The translations under genes were made by a program, and so were the position numbers. From the NCBI RefSeq assembly GCF_000336615.1, contig NZ_AOLW01000035.1:942-63297 (forward strand): 62,356 bases of DNA, written 5' to 3'. The notes under the pieces were generated by a model. It had not been told where the DNA came from, ran no database searches, and saw only the letters and a list, made by a program, of their open reading frames with translations. Below are positions 26,819-35,506 of the stretch, piece after piece. The stretch comes from Haloarcula amylolytica JCM 13557. Its GTDB lineage: Archaea; Halobacteriota; Halobacteria; Halobacteriales; Haloarculaceae. The first letter of the stretch is position 1. Each line of letters starts with the position of its first letter.

Positions 26819-26989
26819 ATAGATGACTCTAAACCGGTTGGGGCAAGAAACTATGGGACGACTCTGTCAGTCCGGTGGTCTCATCCCGACTCTGTTGAAA
26901 CACACATCCGTCGGAATCACTTACTCGACGATAGTAGAGACAGACGACGAACGCGACTCGCTACGCTCGTCGGTTACGTCGTCAGAAAT
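26819..26989. other. spacer before the tRNA relics
   Basis: No gene is seen. The stretch ends in partial copies of the tRNA-Val 3' region, listed separately. Confidence 0.4.
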
Positions 26990-27055
26990 GGGTTCGGGCG
27001 GATTGTGAACCAGAGAAAGACTCACTTCGTTCGCCTTTCAGGGTTCAAATCCGCA
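26990..27055. repeat. partial copies of the tRNA-Val 3' end
   Basis: Positions 26990-27011 repeat the last 21 nt of the tRNA-Val gene (27103-27123) with one extra base. At 27041-27055 the T-arm part is present again in the opposite orientation (GGTTCAAATCCGC). The two can pair as a stem. Such tRNA-end copies are commonly left when elements integrate at tRNA genes. No integrase is nearby, so this would be an old scar. Confidence 0.55.
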
Positions 27056-27101
27056 CTCACGCGTAGATTCGTCGCTCGCGGTTTGCTTGCGACAGAAGTA
27101 G

Positions 27102-27176
27102 TGGGTTCGGGCGGATTTGAACCGCCGGCCTCCTCCATGTCAAGGAGGTGTCATAACCGACCTAGACCACGAACCC
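27102..27176 (-). tRNA. tRNA-Val (anticodon GAC)
   Basis: The 75-nt gene folds as a full cloverleaf. The acceptor stem is GGGTTCG / CGAACCC with discriminator A. The anticodon stem CCTCC / GGAGG closes the loop TTGACAT, which gives anticodon GAC. The T-arm is GGCGGTTCAAATCCGCC. No intron and no encoded CCA are seen. Confidence 0.95.
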
Positions 27177-27304
27177 TCACTGCGTGGTACACCACATTGT
27201 TTCCGGTGGGTGTAATTGAAGGTTTCGGATTCCGTATCGCCACGTTGTCTGTTGATTGCCCACACAGATACGGCAGCGAGTCGGGGTCCCGATAGGCTTA
27301 AGTC

Positions 27305-27324
27305 AATGTACGGATTTGTACATT
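27305..27324. promoter_or_regulatory. palindromic operator candidate of the trp operon
   Basis: AATGTAC and GTACATT form a perfect 7-bp inverted repeat around a 6-nt spacer. It lies 30 bp before trpD and just after a TATA-like GGCTTAAG, so it overlaps the expected transcription start. The TGTAC core recalls the TRP box of methanogen TrpY, but whether a TrpY-like protein acts here is inference. Confidence 0.55.
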
Positions 27325-27354
27325 ACAACACGAAAAAGTCCATTGGTGAATACA

Positions 27355-28350
27355 ATGAAAGAGTACATCGAACGCGTCACTGACGGTGACGACCTGACAC
27401 AGGACGAGGCCCGAGCCGTTGCGACGACTGTCTTCGAGGATGCGACAGAGGCACAGATCGGTGCGCTCCTGACGGCACTGCGGGCGAAGGGGGAGACGGA
27501 GGCCGAGATCGCCGGCTTCGCCGAGGGGATGCGTGACGCCGCACGGACCATTCGACCGGACCGGGAGGGGCTTGTCGACACCTGTGGGACCGGTGGCGAC
27601 GACTACAACACGATTAACGTCTCGACGACGAGCGCCATCGTCGCGGCCGGTGCTGGCGTCCCCATCGCCAAACACGGTAACTACTCTGTTTCTTCATCTT
27701 CGGGGAGCGCCGACGTGCTCGAAGAGGTCGGCGTCGACATCGAGGCCGAACCGCCGGCCGTCGAGGAGACTATCGAACGAGACGGCATCGGCTTCATGCT
27801 CGCGCCCGTGTTCCACCCGGCGATGAAAGCCGTCATCGGCCCGCGTCAGGAACTCGGAATGCGGACCGTCTTCAACATCCTCGGCCCGCTGACGAACCCC
27901 GCCGACGCGGACGCGCAGGTGCTGGGCGTCTACGACCCGGACCTCGTGCCCGTGATGGCGGAGGCGCTGGCCCGACTGGACGTCGAGCGGGCGCTGGTCG
28001 TCCACGGCGACGGCCTCGACGAGATCGCTATCCACGGCGAGACGGCTGTCGCGGAGGTCACCGGCGACCGGATCGAGGAGTACACCATCACTCCGGAGGA
28101 TATGGGTCTGGAAACACGCGACATCGAGGCTATCTCCGGGGGATCGCCCGAGGAGAACGCCGCCGACCTCCGTGGCATCGTCACTGGCGACGTGACCGGT
28201 GCAAAGCGGGACATCATCCTCGCAAACGCCGGCGCGGCCATCTACGTCGCCGGCGTCGCCGACACGCACGAGGAGGGGGTCGAGCACGCTCGGCAGGCCA
28301 TCGAGTCGGGCGCGGCGGCCGACAAACTCGACGACCTGATCGGTGCATGA
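27355..28350 (+). CDS. trpD: anthranilate phosphoribosyltransferase
   Basis: The enzyme joins anthranilate and PRPP in tryptophan synthesis. The 331-residue protein shows the PRPP loop DTCGTGGDDYNTINVST (about 76-92) and HGNYSVSSSSGSADVLEE. I chose the ATG at 27355, which begins the usual family N-terminus (MKEYIERVTDG). It is the first gene of a four-gene operon. Its TGA overlaps the ATG of trpF by 4 bp. Confidence 0.96.
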   Translation: MKEYIERVTDGDDLTQDEARAVATTVFEDATEAQIGALLTALRAKGETEAEIAGFAEGMRDAARTIRPDREGLVDTCGTGGDDYNTINVSTTSAIVAAGAGVPIAKHGNYSVSSSSGSADVLEEVGVDIEAEPPAVEETIERDGIGFMLAPVFHPAMKAVIGPRQELGMRTVFNILGPLTNPADADAQVLGVYDPDLVPVMAEALARLDVERALVVHGDGLDEIAIHGETAVAEVTGDRIEEYTITPEDMGLETRDIEAISGGSPEENAADLRGIVTGDVTGAKRDIILANAGAAIYVAGVADTHEEGVEHARQAIESGAAADKLDDLIGA

Positions 28351-28991
28351 CGCGCGTGAAGATCTGTGGCGTGACGGACAGTACGGACCGCGACGCCGTC
28401 GTTGCGGCCGGCGCTGACGCGGTCGGCGTCATCCACGGCGTCCCGGTCGACACACCGCGGGAAGTCGACGAGGAGACGGCCGAGACGCTCGCCGGGGGCG
28501 TCCCGCCGTTCGTGACGAGCGTGCTGGTGACGATGCCAACAACGGTCCAAGAGGCCGTCAGGCGCATCGACAGGATCGAACCCGACGCGGTGCAGGTCCA
28601 CGACGGGCTCTCACCGGCCGAACTCGGGGCTCTCGATAGCAGAATCACCCAGAACATCGTGGCTGTGGTCGAGGCAGACGCGCCAGCCATCGAGGACTAC
28701 GCTGCCCACGCCGACGCCCTGCTCGTCGATTCGGTCGACGCCGACGGCGGCGGTGGCACGGGCGAGACACACGACTGGGAGCGCACGCGCGACCTCGTCG
28801 ACTCGCTTGACGTCCCCGTCGTGCTGGCCGGCGGATTGACTCCCGAGAACGTGGCCGAGGCTGTCGAAGCGGTCGACCCGTTCGCCGTCGACGTGGCGAG
28901 CGGCGTCGAGTCCTCGGGCGGCACGAAAGACCACGACGCCGTCGAGCGGTTCGTCCGGAACGCCACGCGAGCGTCGGAGGGTACGGTATGA
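28347..28991 (+). CDS. trpF: phosphoribosylanthranilate isomerase
   Basis: The 214-residue TIM barrel isomerises phosphoribosylanthranilate. The start MTRVKICGVTDSTDRDA carries the catalytic Cys7; the general acid Asp is in the LLVDSVDADGGGG region. A phosphate loop, VLAGGLTPENVAEAV, lies near residue 155. It overlaps trpD and trpE by 4 bp each (ATGA), so translation is probably coupled. Confidence 0.95.
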   Translation: MTRVKICGVTDSTDRDAVVAAGADAVGVIHGVPVDTPREVDEETAETLAGGVPPFVTSVLVTMPTTVQEAVRRIDRIEPDAVQVHDGLSPAELGALDSRITQNIVAVVEADAPAIEDYAAHADALLVDSVDADGGGGTGETHDWERTRDLVDSLDVPVVLAGGLTPENVAEAVEAVDPFAVDVASGVESSGGTKDHDAVERFVRNATRASEGTV

Positions 28992-30625
28992 CCCTCGACA
29001 TCTCCCGCGAGGAGTTCGTCGAACACGCCAAGGCCGACCGCCCGGTCGTCGTCAGGGCGGCCGCGGAACTGGACGTGGACGTGGAACCGTTGACCGCGTA
29101 CGCGGCGCTGACCGGCCGCACGAGCGACGTGGCCGCAAACGACTACACGTTCCTGCTCGAAAGCGCCGAGAAGGTCGCCTCCAGCGACCCCGACGGCGCG
29201 TTCGCGCCGGAGACCGACGACCGCCACGCCCGCTTCTCTTTCGTCGGCTACGACCCGCGCGCCGTCGTCACTGTGACCGGCGACGACAGCGAGGTCGAGG
29301 CGTTCGACGACCGCTACGCCGACCTCGTGACGACCGACGGCGGCGACGTGGTCGACGACCTCCGGGCGGCGATGCCCGACGTGGCGTTGCGGAACTTCCC
29401 GGATATGGACCGGCAGCACCTCGAAGGCGGCCTCGTCGGCTTCCTCTCGTACGACGCAGTCTACGACCTCTGGCTCGACGAAGTCGGGCTGGACCGGCCC
29501 GACTCGCGGTTCCCGGACGCCCAGTTCGTCCTCACGACGTCGACGGTCCGCTTCGACCACGTCGAGGACACTGTCTCGCTCGTGTTCACACCCGTTGTCA
29601 GGCAGGGCGAGGACGCCGGTGACCGCTACGACGAACTGGTCGCCGAGGCCGAGCGCGTCGAGGGCGTCCTCTCGAACTTGTCGCCGCTTTCGACTGGCGG
29701 CTTCCGCCGTGCGGACGAAGTCGCCGGCCCCAGAGACGAGTACGAGGACGCCGTCGAGCGCGCCAAGGAGTACGTCCTCTCGGGCGACATCTACCAGGGC
29801 GTCATCTCGCGGACCCGCGAGCTGTACGGCGAGGTCGACCCGCTCGGGTTCTACGAGGCGCTCCGGGCGGTGAACCCGTCGCCGTACATGTATCTGCTCG
29901 GCTACGACGACCTGACTATCGTCGGCGCGAGCCCGGAGACGCTCGTTTCCGTCGCCGGCGACCACGTCGTCTCGAACCCCATCGCGGGGACGTGCCCGCG
30001 CGGGAACTCCCCCGTCGAGGACCGCCGCCTCGCCGGCGAGATGCTCGCCGACGGCAAGGAGCGGGCCGAGCACACGATGCTCGTCGACCTCGCGCGCAAC
30101 GACGTGCGCCGCGTCTCCGAGGCCGGCAGCGTCCGCGTCCCGGAGTTCATGAACGTGCTCAAGTACAGCCACGTCCAGCATATCGAGTCGACGGTGACGG
30201 GGCGACTGGCCGAAGACAAGGACGCCTTCGACGCCGCCCGCGCGACGTTCCCAGCGGGAACGCTCTCGGGCGCGCCGAAGATTCGCGCGATGGAGATTAT
30301 CGACGAACTGGAGCGCTCGCCGCGTGGCCCCTACGGCGGCGGCGTCGGCTACTTCGACTGGGACGGCGACACCGACTTCGCCATCGTGATCCGTTCAGCG
30401 ACGGTCGAGGACGAGGGCGACCGGGACCGCATCACGGTCCAGGCCGGGGCCGGCATCGTCGCGGATTCGGACCCGGAAAGCGAGTACGTCGAAACCGAGC
30501 AGAAGATGGACGGCGTATTGACAGCGCTGGACGAAATCAAAGGCCAGCCGGTCGACACGACTGGGAGTGCTGACGACGCCGAGGCTGCGAGCGGAGCCGA
30601 CGGCCCCGAGGAGGTGTCCCGATGA
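28988..30625 (+). CDS. trpE: anthranilate synthase component I
   Basis: This 545-residue chorismate-binding enzyme makes anthranilate with TrpG. Family motifs are SGDIYQGVISRTRELYGEVD, VGASPETLVSVAGDHVVSNP, PIAGTCPRGNSP and GTLSGAPKIRAMEIIDELE. The N-terminal half may bind tryptophan for feedback control. The C-terminus has a short acidic, Ala-rich tail. It overlaps the trpG start by 4 bp. Confidence 0.96.
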   Translation: MTLDISREEFVEHAKADRPVVVRAAAELDVDVEPLTAYAALTGRTSDVAANDYTFLLESAEKVASSDPDGAFAPETDDRHARFSFVGYDPRAVVTVTGDDSEVEAFDDRYADLVTTDGGDVVDDLRAAMPDVALRNFPDMDRQHLEGGLVGFLSYDAVYDLWLDEVGLDRPDSRFPDAQFVLTTSTVRFDHVEDTVSLVFTPVVRQGEDAGDRYDELVAEAERVEGVLSNLSPLSTGGFRRADEVAGPRDEYEDAVERAKEYVLSGDIYQGVISRTRELYGEVDPLGFYEALRAVNPSPYMYLLGYDDLTIVGASPETLVSVAGDHVVSNPIAGTCPRGNSPVEDRRLAGEMLADGKERAEHTMLVDLARNDVRRVSEAGSVRVPEFMNVLKYSHVQHIESTVTGRLAEDKDAFDAARATFPAGTLSGAPKIRAMEIIDELERSPRGPYGGGVGYFDWDGDTDFAIVIRSATVEDEGDRDRITVQAGAGIVADSDPESEYVETEQKMDGVLTALDEIKGQPVDTTGSADDAEAASGADGPEEVSR

Positions 30626-31245
30626 GCGCATCTCAACCCGCAGGCCAAGCCGCCGTCAGGGACGACCTCCGCGTGCTGTTCGTGGACAACTTCGACTCAT
30701 TTACGTACAACCTCGTCGAGTACGTCTCCGAACACGCCGAGACTGAAGTCGTCCGGAACACGGCATCGCTCGAAGACGTCGAGGCGTTCGACCCCGACGC
30801 AATCATCCTCTCGCCGGGTCCGGGCCACCCGAAGAACGAGCGGGACGTCGGCGTCACGCTGGAGGTCCTCCGGGCGGTCAGCCCCGACGTGCCGACGCTG
30901 GGCGTCTGTCTCGGCCTCGAATCGGCGGTGTACGCCTACGGCGGTACCATCGGCCGCGCGCCGGAGCCGATTCACGGGAAAGCGTTCCCCATCGACCACG
31001 ACGAGCAGGGCGTCTTCGAGGGACTGGAACAGGGGTTCCAGGGCGGGCGCTATCACTCGCTCATTGCAGAGGACGTTCCCGAGGAGTTCGTCGTCAGCGC
31101 GACGACGGAGACCGAGGACGGCACGGAACTGGTGATGGGCGTCCGCCACCGCGAGCACCCCATCGAAGCTGTTCAGTTCCATCCGGAGTCAGTCCTGACC
31201 GCGGTCGGCCACGACGTGATCCGGAACTTCCTCGCCGGACTCTAG
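30622..31245 (+). CDS. trpG: anthranilate synthase component II, glutamine amidotransferase
   Basis: The 207-residue protein supplies ammonia from glutamine to TrpE. The class I triad is visible: Cys in TLGVCLGLES, His and Glu in AVQFHPESVLT. The motif FVDNFDSFTYNLVEY lies near the start. A short Gln/Ala-rich head (1-16) precedes the domain. Its TAG overlaps the stop of the small membrane gene on the other strand at CTAG 31242-31245. Confidence 0.96.
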   Translation: MSASQPAGQAAVRDDLRVLFVDNFDSFTYNLVEYVSEHAETEVVRNTASLEDVEAFDPDAIILSPGPGHPKNERDVGVTLEVLRAVSPDVPTLGVCLGLESAVYAYGGTIGRAPEPIHGKAFPIDHDEQGVFEGLEQGFQGGRYHSLIAEDVPEEFVVSATTETEDGTELVMGVRHREHPIEAVQFHPESVLTAVGHDVIRNFLAGL

Positions 31246-31430
31246 ATCACCTGGAAGCCGAGCATTCCGAGTATCCAGAGGACTGCGACGGCGATGATAG
31301 CGATGATGATGAGCCGCCACGCCACCTTCATCACGAGCCGACCGACCAGTAGCACCACGGCGATAGCCAGCAAGCCGACGAGTATCGCCGGCGGTGAGGG
31401 AAGCGATCCGAGCTGGAGGAGTGGCAACAT
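31242..31430 (-). CDS. small two-helix membrane protein
   Basis: From the ATG at 31430 the 62-residue protein has two membrane helices: PAILVGLLAIAVVLLVGRLV and LIIIAIIAVAVLWILGMLGF. A basic turn (MKVAWR) separates them. A longer frame to 31472 adds MATKYFPVGIPLYT, which is less likely. It converges with trpG and shares its stop palindrome. Function unknown. Confidence 0.7.
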   Translation of the reverse strand: MLPLLQLGSLPSPPAILVGLLAIAVVLLVGRLVMKVAWRLIIIAIIAVAVLWILGMLGFQVI

Positions 31431-31513
31431 AGTATAGAGAGGAATGCCCACGGGGAAATACTTCGTGGCCACTGCGCCAAAGATTCAAACAGCCAGCTAT
31501 GCTAGCTACCCGC

Positions 31514-31714
31514 ATGAGCGTAGCCGGACTGTGTGAAATCTGTGAGCGCCCCGACGTGGACCACACCTGCGATAGATGCGGGCGACTCGTCTGTGACCGC
31601 CACTGGGACGAGGACATCGGGATGTGCGTCGAGTGCGGTGCGGAGGTCGGCCAGCCGAGCGACCGGACATCGCCGGAGGATATGCCTGACGGCGTGGACA
31701 CGTACCGGTTTTGA
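31514..31714 (+). CDS. small zinc-finger protein
   Basis: The 66-residue protein carries eight Cys and His ligands: CEICERPDVDHTCDRCGRLV and CDRHW, then CVECG. This fits two zinc sites in a cross-brace. Such proteins are common in haloarchaea and mostly uncharacterised. The ATG at 31514 is chosen. It ends exactly next to pyrF on the opposite strand, without a gap. Confidence 0.8.
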   Translation: MSVAGLCEICERPDVDHTCDRCGRLVCDRHWDEDIGMCVECGAEVGQPSDRTSPEDMPDGVDTYRF

Positions 31715-32548
31715 TTAGCGGAACTGATTCAGTCGCTGTTTGAGCTGTTTTGCGGACTGTCCGGCGGCCTTGAAGAACGCGTCGCCGGAGTCGTCCCGCC
31801 GCGTGTCGGCATCCTCGCCGGCGAAGATGATGCCCCGCGAGGAGTTGACGAGGCCGACGCCGTCGGCGAGACCGTGCTCGACGGCGGCCTCGGCGTCGCC
31901 ACCCTGTGCGCCGACGCCGGGGACGAGAAACGGGATGTCCGGGACCAGTTCGCGGATGTCTTCGAGTTCGTCGGGGTTGGTCGCACCGACGACGAGGCCG
32001 ACGTTCCCGTTCCCGTTCCAGAGGTCCGCGAGGTGGACCACGCGCTCATAGAGCTTCTCGCCGGAGGCCAGTTCGAGGTCCTGGAGGTCCTCGCCGCCGG
32101 GGTTGGACGTACGCCCCAGCACGAACACGCCCTTGTCCGCGCGCTGGAGAAACGGCTCAAGCGAGTCGCGACCGAGGAACGGGTTGACCGTGATGGCGTC
32201 GGCCGCAGGCCCCTCCTCGTCGTCGAGAATCCGGGCGTACTGCCGCGCCGTGTTGCCGATATCGCCCCGCTTGGCGTCCAGCAGCACGGGCACGTCCTTT
32301 CCGTGTGCGTAGGCGATGGTCTCTTCGAGGACGCGCCAGCCGTCGGCGTCCTCGTAGAAGGCGGCGTTGGGCTTGTAGCAGGCGGCGTGGTCGTGGGTCG
32401 CGTCGATAATTCGCCGGTTGAACTGCCAGCGCGGGAGGTCGGCGTCCAGCACGCTGTCGGGCAGGCGGTCGGGGTCCGGGTCGAGGCCGACCGACACCAC
32501 GCTGTCGGCGGTCGCGATGCGGTCCGCGAGACGGTCGAAGAAGTGCAT
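31715..32548 (-). CDS. pyrF: orotidine 5'-phosphate decarboxylase
   Basis: The 277-residue enzyme makes UMP from OMP. The catalytic block is DAKRGDIGNT (91-100). The other marks are SVGLDPDPDRLP (18-30), CYKPNAAFYE and LVPGVGAQGGD. This is the longer type-2 form found in haloarchaea. pyrF is single here, with no other pyr gene near. Confidence 0.96.
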   Translation of the reverse strand: MHFFDRLADRIATADSVVSVGLDPDPDRLPDSVLDADLPRWQFNRRIIDATHDHAACYKPNAAFYEDADGWRVLEETIAYAHGKDVPVLLDAKRGDIGNTARQYARILDDEEGPAADAITVNPFLGRDSLEPFLQRADKGVFVLGRTSNPGGEDLQDLELASGEKLYERVVHLADLWNGNGNVGLVVGATNPDELEDIRELVPDIPFLVPGVGAQGGDAEAAVEHGLADGVGLVNSSRGIIFAGEDADTRRDDSGDAFFKAAGQSAKQLKQRLNQFR

Positions 32549-32669
32549 AGATACCGCGGCGGCTGGCAGCGATACAAGCGTTTCCTTCTCGCGTCGTGTC
32601 CCGCTTCGGCGGAATCAGATCTGATATTTTCTCCCCTGTCTATTTTACACCGCAGGTAGAAGCGCGCTC

Positions 32670-33152
32670 ATGGACCGTTTCATGGATGTCGGCCATGTGG
32701 CCGAGACCCTCCCAGACCTGAGCGAAGCCCTGGACGACCCGCGGCTGCGGCAGTTCGGACTCGTCGGCGGTGTCCTGCTCGTGGCCGTCGGCGCGCTTTT
32801 GTCGCTCGCGCCCGCGTCCGGTCAGTGGCTGTTCTGGTCGTACGCTGTCGCGGCAACGCTGGTGTTTATCGGCGTTCCGCTGTTGTGTCTCGGCCTCGCC
32901 GCTCCCGACCCGGAGCCCGGGTCGCTGTTCCATCTCGGCATCGAACTAACGACGACACAGCGCCGGGCCGTCGCGCTGGGCTCGCTCTGTATCACGGCGA
33001 CACCGATTGTCATCGCCGTCGGAACGCCGCTCGGCCTCCCGACGCTGGTGCTTGCTATCGCTGCCGCGACAGCGGTACTCGGCTCCGTGCTCGTCCTCAC
33101 TGGCTTCGTCGCATGGACATCTGCGGCTATTGCCGAGCCGAGCCGCCACTGA
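32670..33152 (+). CDS. four-helix membrane protein of unknown function
   Basis: The 160-residue protein has hydrophobic segments near 29-47, 54-77, 99-120 and 124-150. Two segments pair closely, each with a short polar turn. It starts at the ATG at 32670 (MDRFMDVGHV) or at the one four codons later. No family is recognised. Confidence 0.7.
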   Translation: MDRFMDVGHVAETLPDLSEALDDPRLRQFGLVGGVLLVAVGALLSLAPASGQWLFWSYAVAATLVFIGVPLLCLGLAAPDPEPGSLFHLGIELTTTQRRAVALGSLCITATPIVIAVGTPLGLPTLVLAIAAATAVLGSVLVLTGFVAWTSAAIAEPSRH

Positions 33153-33205
33153 TTGCAGATATTTCGGCCGCAGTCCAATCGTCTCCTTCGGTCGAAAAAC
33201 CCGTC

Positions 33206-33550
33206 TTACTCCGAGAGGGACTGCTCCAGCACGTCGACCGCGGCTTTCACCGCTGCGCCGCTGTGAACGACAACTGTCGTCCCGTCGACGGTGAGATCAT
33301 CGCGCTCCGGCACGGTTGCGGGCTCTCGCTCCAGGACCAACCGAGCCGTCGCCGACGTTACCTCGACGACTGCCACTTCGGCGTCGTCGGCCGTCACGCG
33401 GTAGGCGAAGGCCCCGTCCGGCGTCGGGTCCACGTCCCTGTCGGCATCGACGACAGAAACGCCTGAGAGCGGCCCGCGTTGGAGGCCGGTCAGCTCCGAG
33501 GCGAGTAACTGTCCGATCCGTCGGCCGTCAGCGATCCTGTCTTTGACCAT
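33206..33550 (-). CDS. DUF7993-like haloarchaeal protein
   Basis: The 114-residue protein starts MVKDRIADGRRIGQLLASEL and alternates short strands and acid turns. It follows the DUF2240 gene: the upstream stop and this start overlap by one base (TAATG), so translation is coupled. The family name is a guess from memory of such pairs. Function unknown. Confidence 0.65.
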   Translation of the reverse strand: MVKDRIADGRRIGQLLASELTGLQRGPLSGVSVVDADRDVDPTPDGAFAYRVTADDAEVAVVEVTSATARLVLEREPATVPERDDLTVDGTTVVVHSGAAVKAAVDVLEQSLSE

Positions 33551-33990
33551 TAGAGCTCCTCCCGAACGTCCGCAGCGATGGCTTCGACGTCGACACCCTC
33601 ACTCCGCGCGTACACCACGGCCGCGGCCTCGAGCGTGACACCGATGTCGGACTGGAGCGCGTTGATGCCGGCGACAGCGGTCTGTTTCTCGATGCCGGCC
33701 TCGACGACCGCGTCGAGCACCCGCTCGAACGTCGACCGCGACTGTAGGATTTCCTCACCCGGCGTGAACCCGTCCGGAATCGCGGTGTGTGTCGCGTCGA
33801 AAGCGACGACGAGGTCGTCCTCGTCCCGTTCGACCAGCCCCTCGCTCGCGGCCACGTCCACCAGCGTCTTGGCCTGGTCGGGCGAGAACCAGTTCCGGTC
33901 CAGCGAGAGCGCGACGACGAACTCGCTTTCCGCCATCCGGTCGGTTCCACGCTGGCGGAACGGCGCGGCGACGGCCGTCTTCAGACTCAT
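33550..33990 (-). CDS. DUF2240-family protein
   Basis: The 146-residue protein begins MSLKTAVAAPFRQRGTDRMA and continues ESEFVVALSLDRNWFSPDQA, the DUF2240 pattern found across Euryarchaeota. It is a small soluble helical domain, perhaps nucleic-acid binding. It is cotranscribed with the next small gene. It is divergent from rps8e, about 90 bp apart, which may hint at a translation-linked role. Confidence 0.85.
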   Translation of the reverse strand: MSLKTAVAAPFRQRGTDRMAESEFVVALSLDRNWFSPDQAKTLVDVAASEGLVERDEDDLVVAFDATHTAIPDGFTPGEEILQSRSTFERVLDAVVEAGIEKQTAVAGINALQSDIGVTLEAAAVVYARSEGVDVEAIAADVREEL

Positions 33991-34080
33991 CGTCAGAGCA
34001 ACCGGTCGGCGCGGGGGTAACGATTACGATGGCGAGTCGGCATCGAACGGTTCAAGTAGCCGCTGGGTCTTCCTTCCCGT

Positions 34081-34452
34081 ATGAAAGACCAGGGACGCTC
34101 CCCTCGCAAGCGGACAGGCGGCCGCCGACGACCGAACCACAAGAAGAAGAAACACGAGCTCGGCAAGGACACCGTCGAGACGCAGGTCGGCGAGCAGCGA
34201 CTGAAGACCGTCGACTCCCGCGGTAACACCCAGAAGGTCCGTGCGGTCAAGACCGACGTTGCGAGTATCGCCGACGGCGCGGAAACCATCGAAGCGACCA
34301 TCGAGAACGTCGTCGAGAATCCGTCGAACCCGAACTACGCCCGGCGAAACATCATCACGAAAGGCGCAATCCTCGACACCTCCGAGGGACAGGCCCGCGT
34401 GACCTCCCGCCCCGGGCAGCACGGTCAGGTCAACGCCGTGCTGGTCGAGTAA
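34081..34452 (+). CDS. rps8e: 30S ribosomal protein S8e
   Basis: The 123-residue protein has the S8e start MKDQGRSPRKRTGGRRRPNH followed by a Lys run (KKKKHELG). The core is VRAVKTDVASIADGAETIEA and the conserved NPNYARRNIITKGAILDT follows. It is a small-subunit protein of archaea and eukaryotes. The gene is alone, transcribed away from the DUF2240 pair. Confidence 0.97.
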   Translation: MKDQGRSPRKRTGGRRRPNHKKKKHELGKDTVETQVGEQRLKTVDSRGNTQKVRAVKTDVASIADGAETIEATIENVVENPSNPNYARRNIITKGAILDTSEGQARVTSRPGQHGQVNAVLVE

Positions 34453-34507
34453 TCCGGCACGCAATCAGCTTTTTCGGCTGTTCACGGACTCGGAGCGACA
34501 GCGTCAG

Positions 34508-35506
34508 CTATGGCCGGGGAGCGGCCTTCTGGAGCGCGCTTTCGGCGATGTTGCCGCCGTAGTCGGCGGTTCGGGACAGCGAGTCGACCACGCGGCCAAG
34601 TAGCTGTGCGCTCTGTGGGTCTAGCTCCCTGACTTTCCCGTCGACCTCGCGGGCGGTTTCGTCGACTTCGGGAATACGAGCACGGGCCTCGTTTGCCAAC
34701 TCGACGGCCTCGTCGTTGTCGTCAGCCAACAGCGCATCCATCGCGGTTTCGGGGACGGCGATGGCCTCGGTTTCCAACTGGTCGAGAAGGTCGGCAGTTT
34801 CGCCGGTGATTTCACCGATCTCCTGAGAGAGGCTGGCGATCTTGGTCGCGTGGTCGGCAATGCGCTCTAGCTGACGGGCGCTGGACTGGTAGTCGAACAC
34901 TGTCTCACGCGGGAAGCCGATTTCGTTGGCAGCCGTCGGATTGCGAAGGACGGTTCGGAACACGCGCGAGACCATGTACCAGAGGCGGTCCACGTCGTCG
35001 TCGCGTTGTATAACGTCTTCTGCGAGGTCGTTGTCGTCCTCGATGAGCGCCTCGACAGCGTCGGAGAGCATCGTCAACGAGACCAGCCGCATACGCGTAA
35101 TAGCGTTGAGGACGGACAGCTCCGACGAATCGAGCAGGTCCTGCAGAACGACTCGGTCAGCCGTCTCTTCGATCATCTCCAGGCCGACCAGTCCCTGTGT
35201 CGCATCGCGGATGATCCGTCGCTGCTCGGCCGTTATCCGAGCGGCCTCCAGTCGGATGATGTCGAAGCCGCTGACGTACATCGTCATCACTGCCCGCGTG
35301 AGTTCGTGCCTGTTTTCGAGGCCAGTCACGTCCAGCGTTCCCTCGACGTGATCGTCGCCGTGCTGTGGCGAGACCAGTAGCAGGTCGTCTTCGGCGTAAA
35401 ACTCGACGATACTGCCGCTCTCGACACCATTCTCAGTCGCCCACTCCTTCGGTAGTGAGACAGTGTACGTGGACCCGCCCGTCAGCTGTACTTTGCGCGT
35501 CTCCAT
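34508..35506 (-). CDS. AbrB-PhoU fusion regulator, probably of pst
   Basis: The 332-residue protein joins an N-terminal AbrB/SpoVT swapped-hairpin DNA-binding domain (1-50, VQLTGGSTYTVSLPKEWATE) to two PhoU helical repeats (about 100-330). The latter carry QLERIADHATKIAS and SLSRTADYGGNIAES. It is divergent from pstSCAB, so it probably controls it in response to phosphate; this is inference from layout. A TATA-like ATTTTATAAATC lies about 25-37 bp ahead of its ATG. Confidence 0.9.
   Translation of the reverse strand: METRKVQLTGGSTYTVSLPKEWATENGVESGSIVEFYAEDDLLLVSPQHGDDHVEGTLDVTGLENRHELTRAVMTMYVSGFDIIRLEAARITAEQRRIIRDATQGLVGLEMIEETADRVVLQDLLDSSELSVLNAITRMRLVSLTMLSDAVEALIEDDNDLAEDVIQRDDDVDRLWYMVSRVFRTVLRNPTAANEIGFPRETVFDYQSSARQLERIADHATKIASLSQEIGEITGETADLLDQLETEAIAVPETAMDALLADDNDEAVELANEARARIPEVDETAREVDGKVRELDPQSAQLLGRVVDSLSRTADYGGNIAESALQKAAPRP

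Noticed and set aside
28697-30181. 494-codon open frame antisense to trpF and trpE
   Set aside because: Shadow of third-position GC bias; no recognisable domain.
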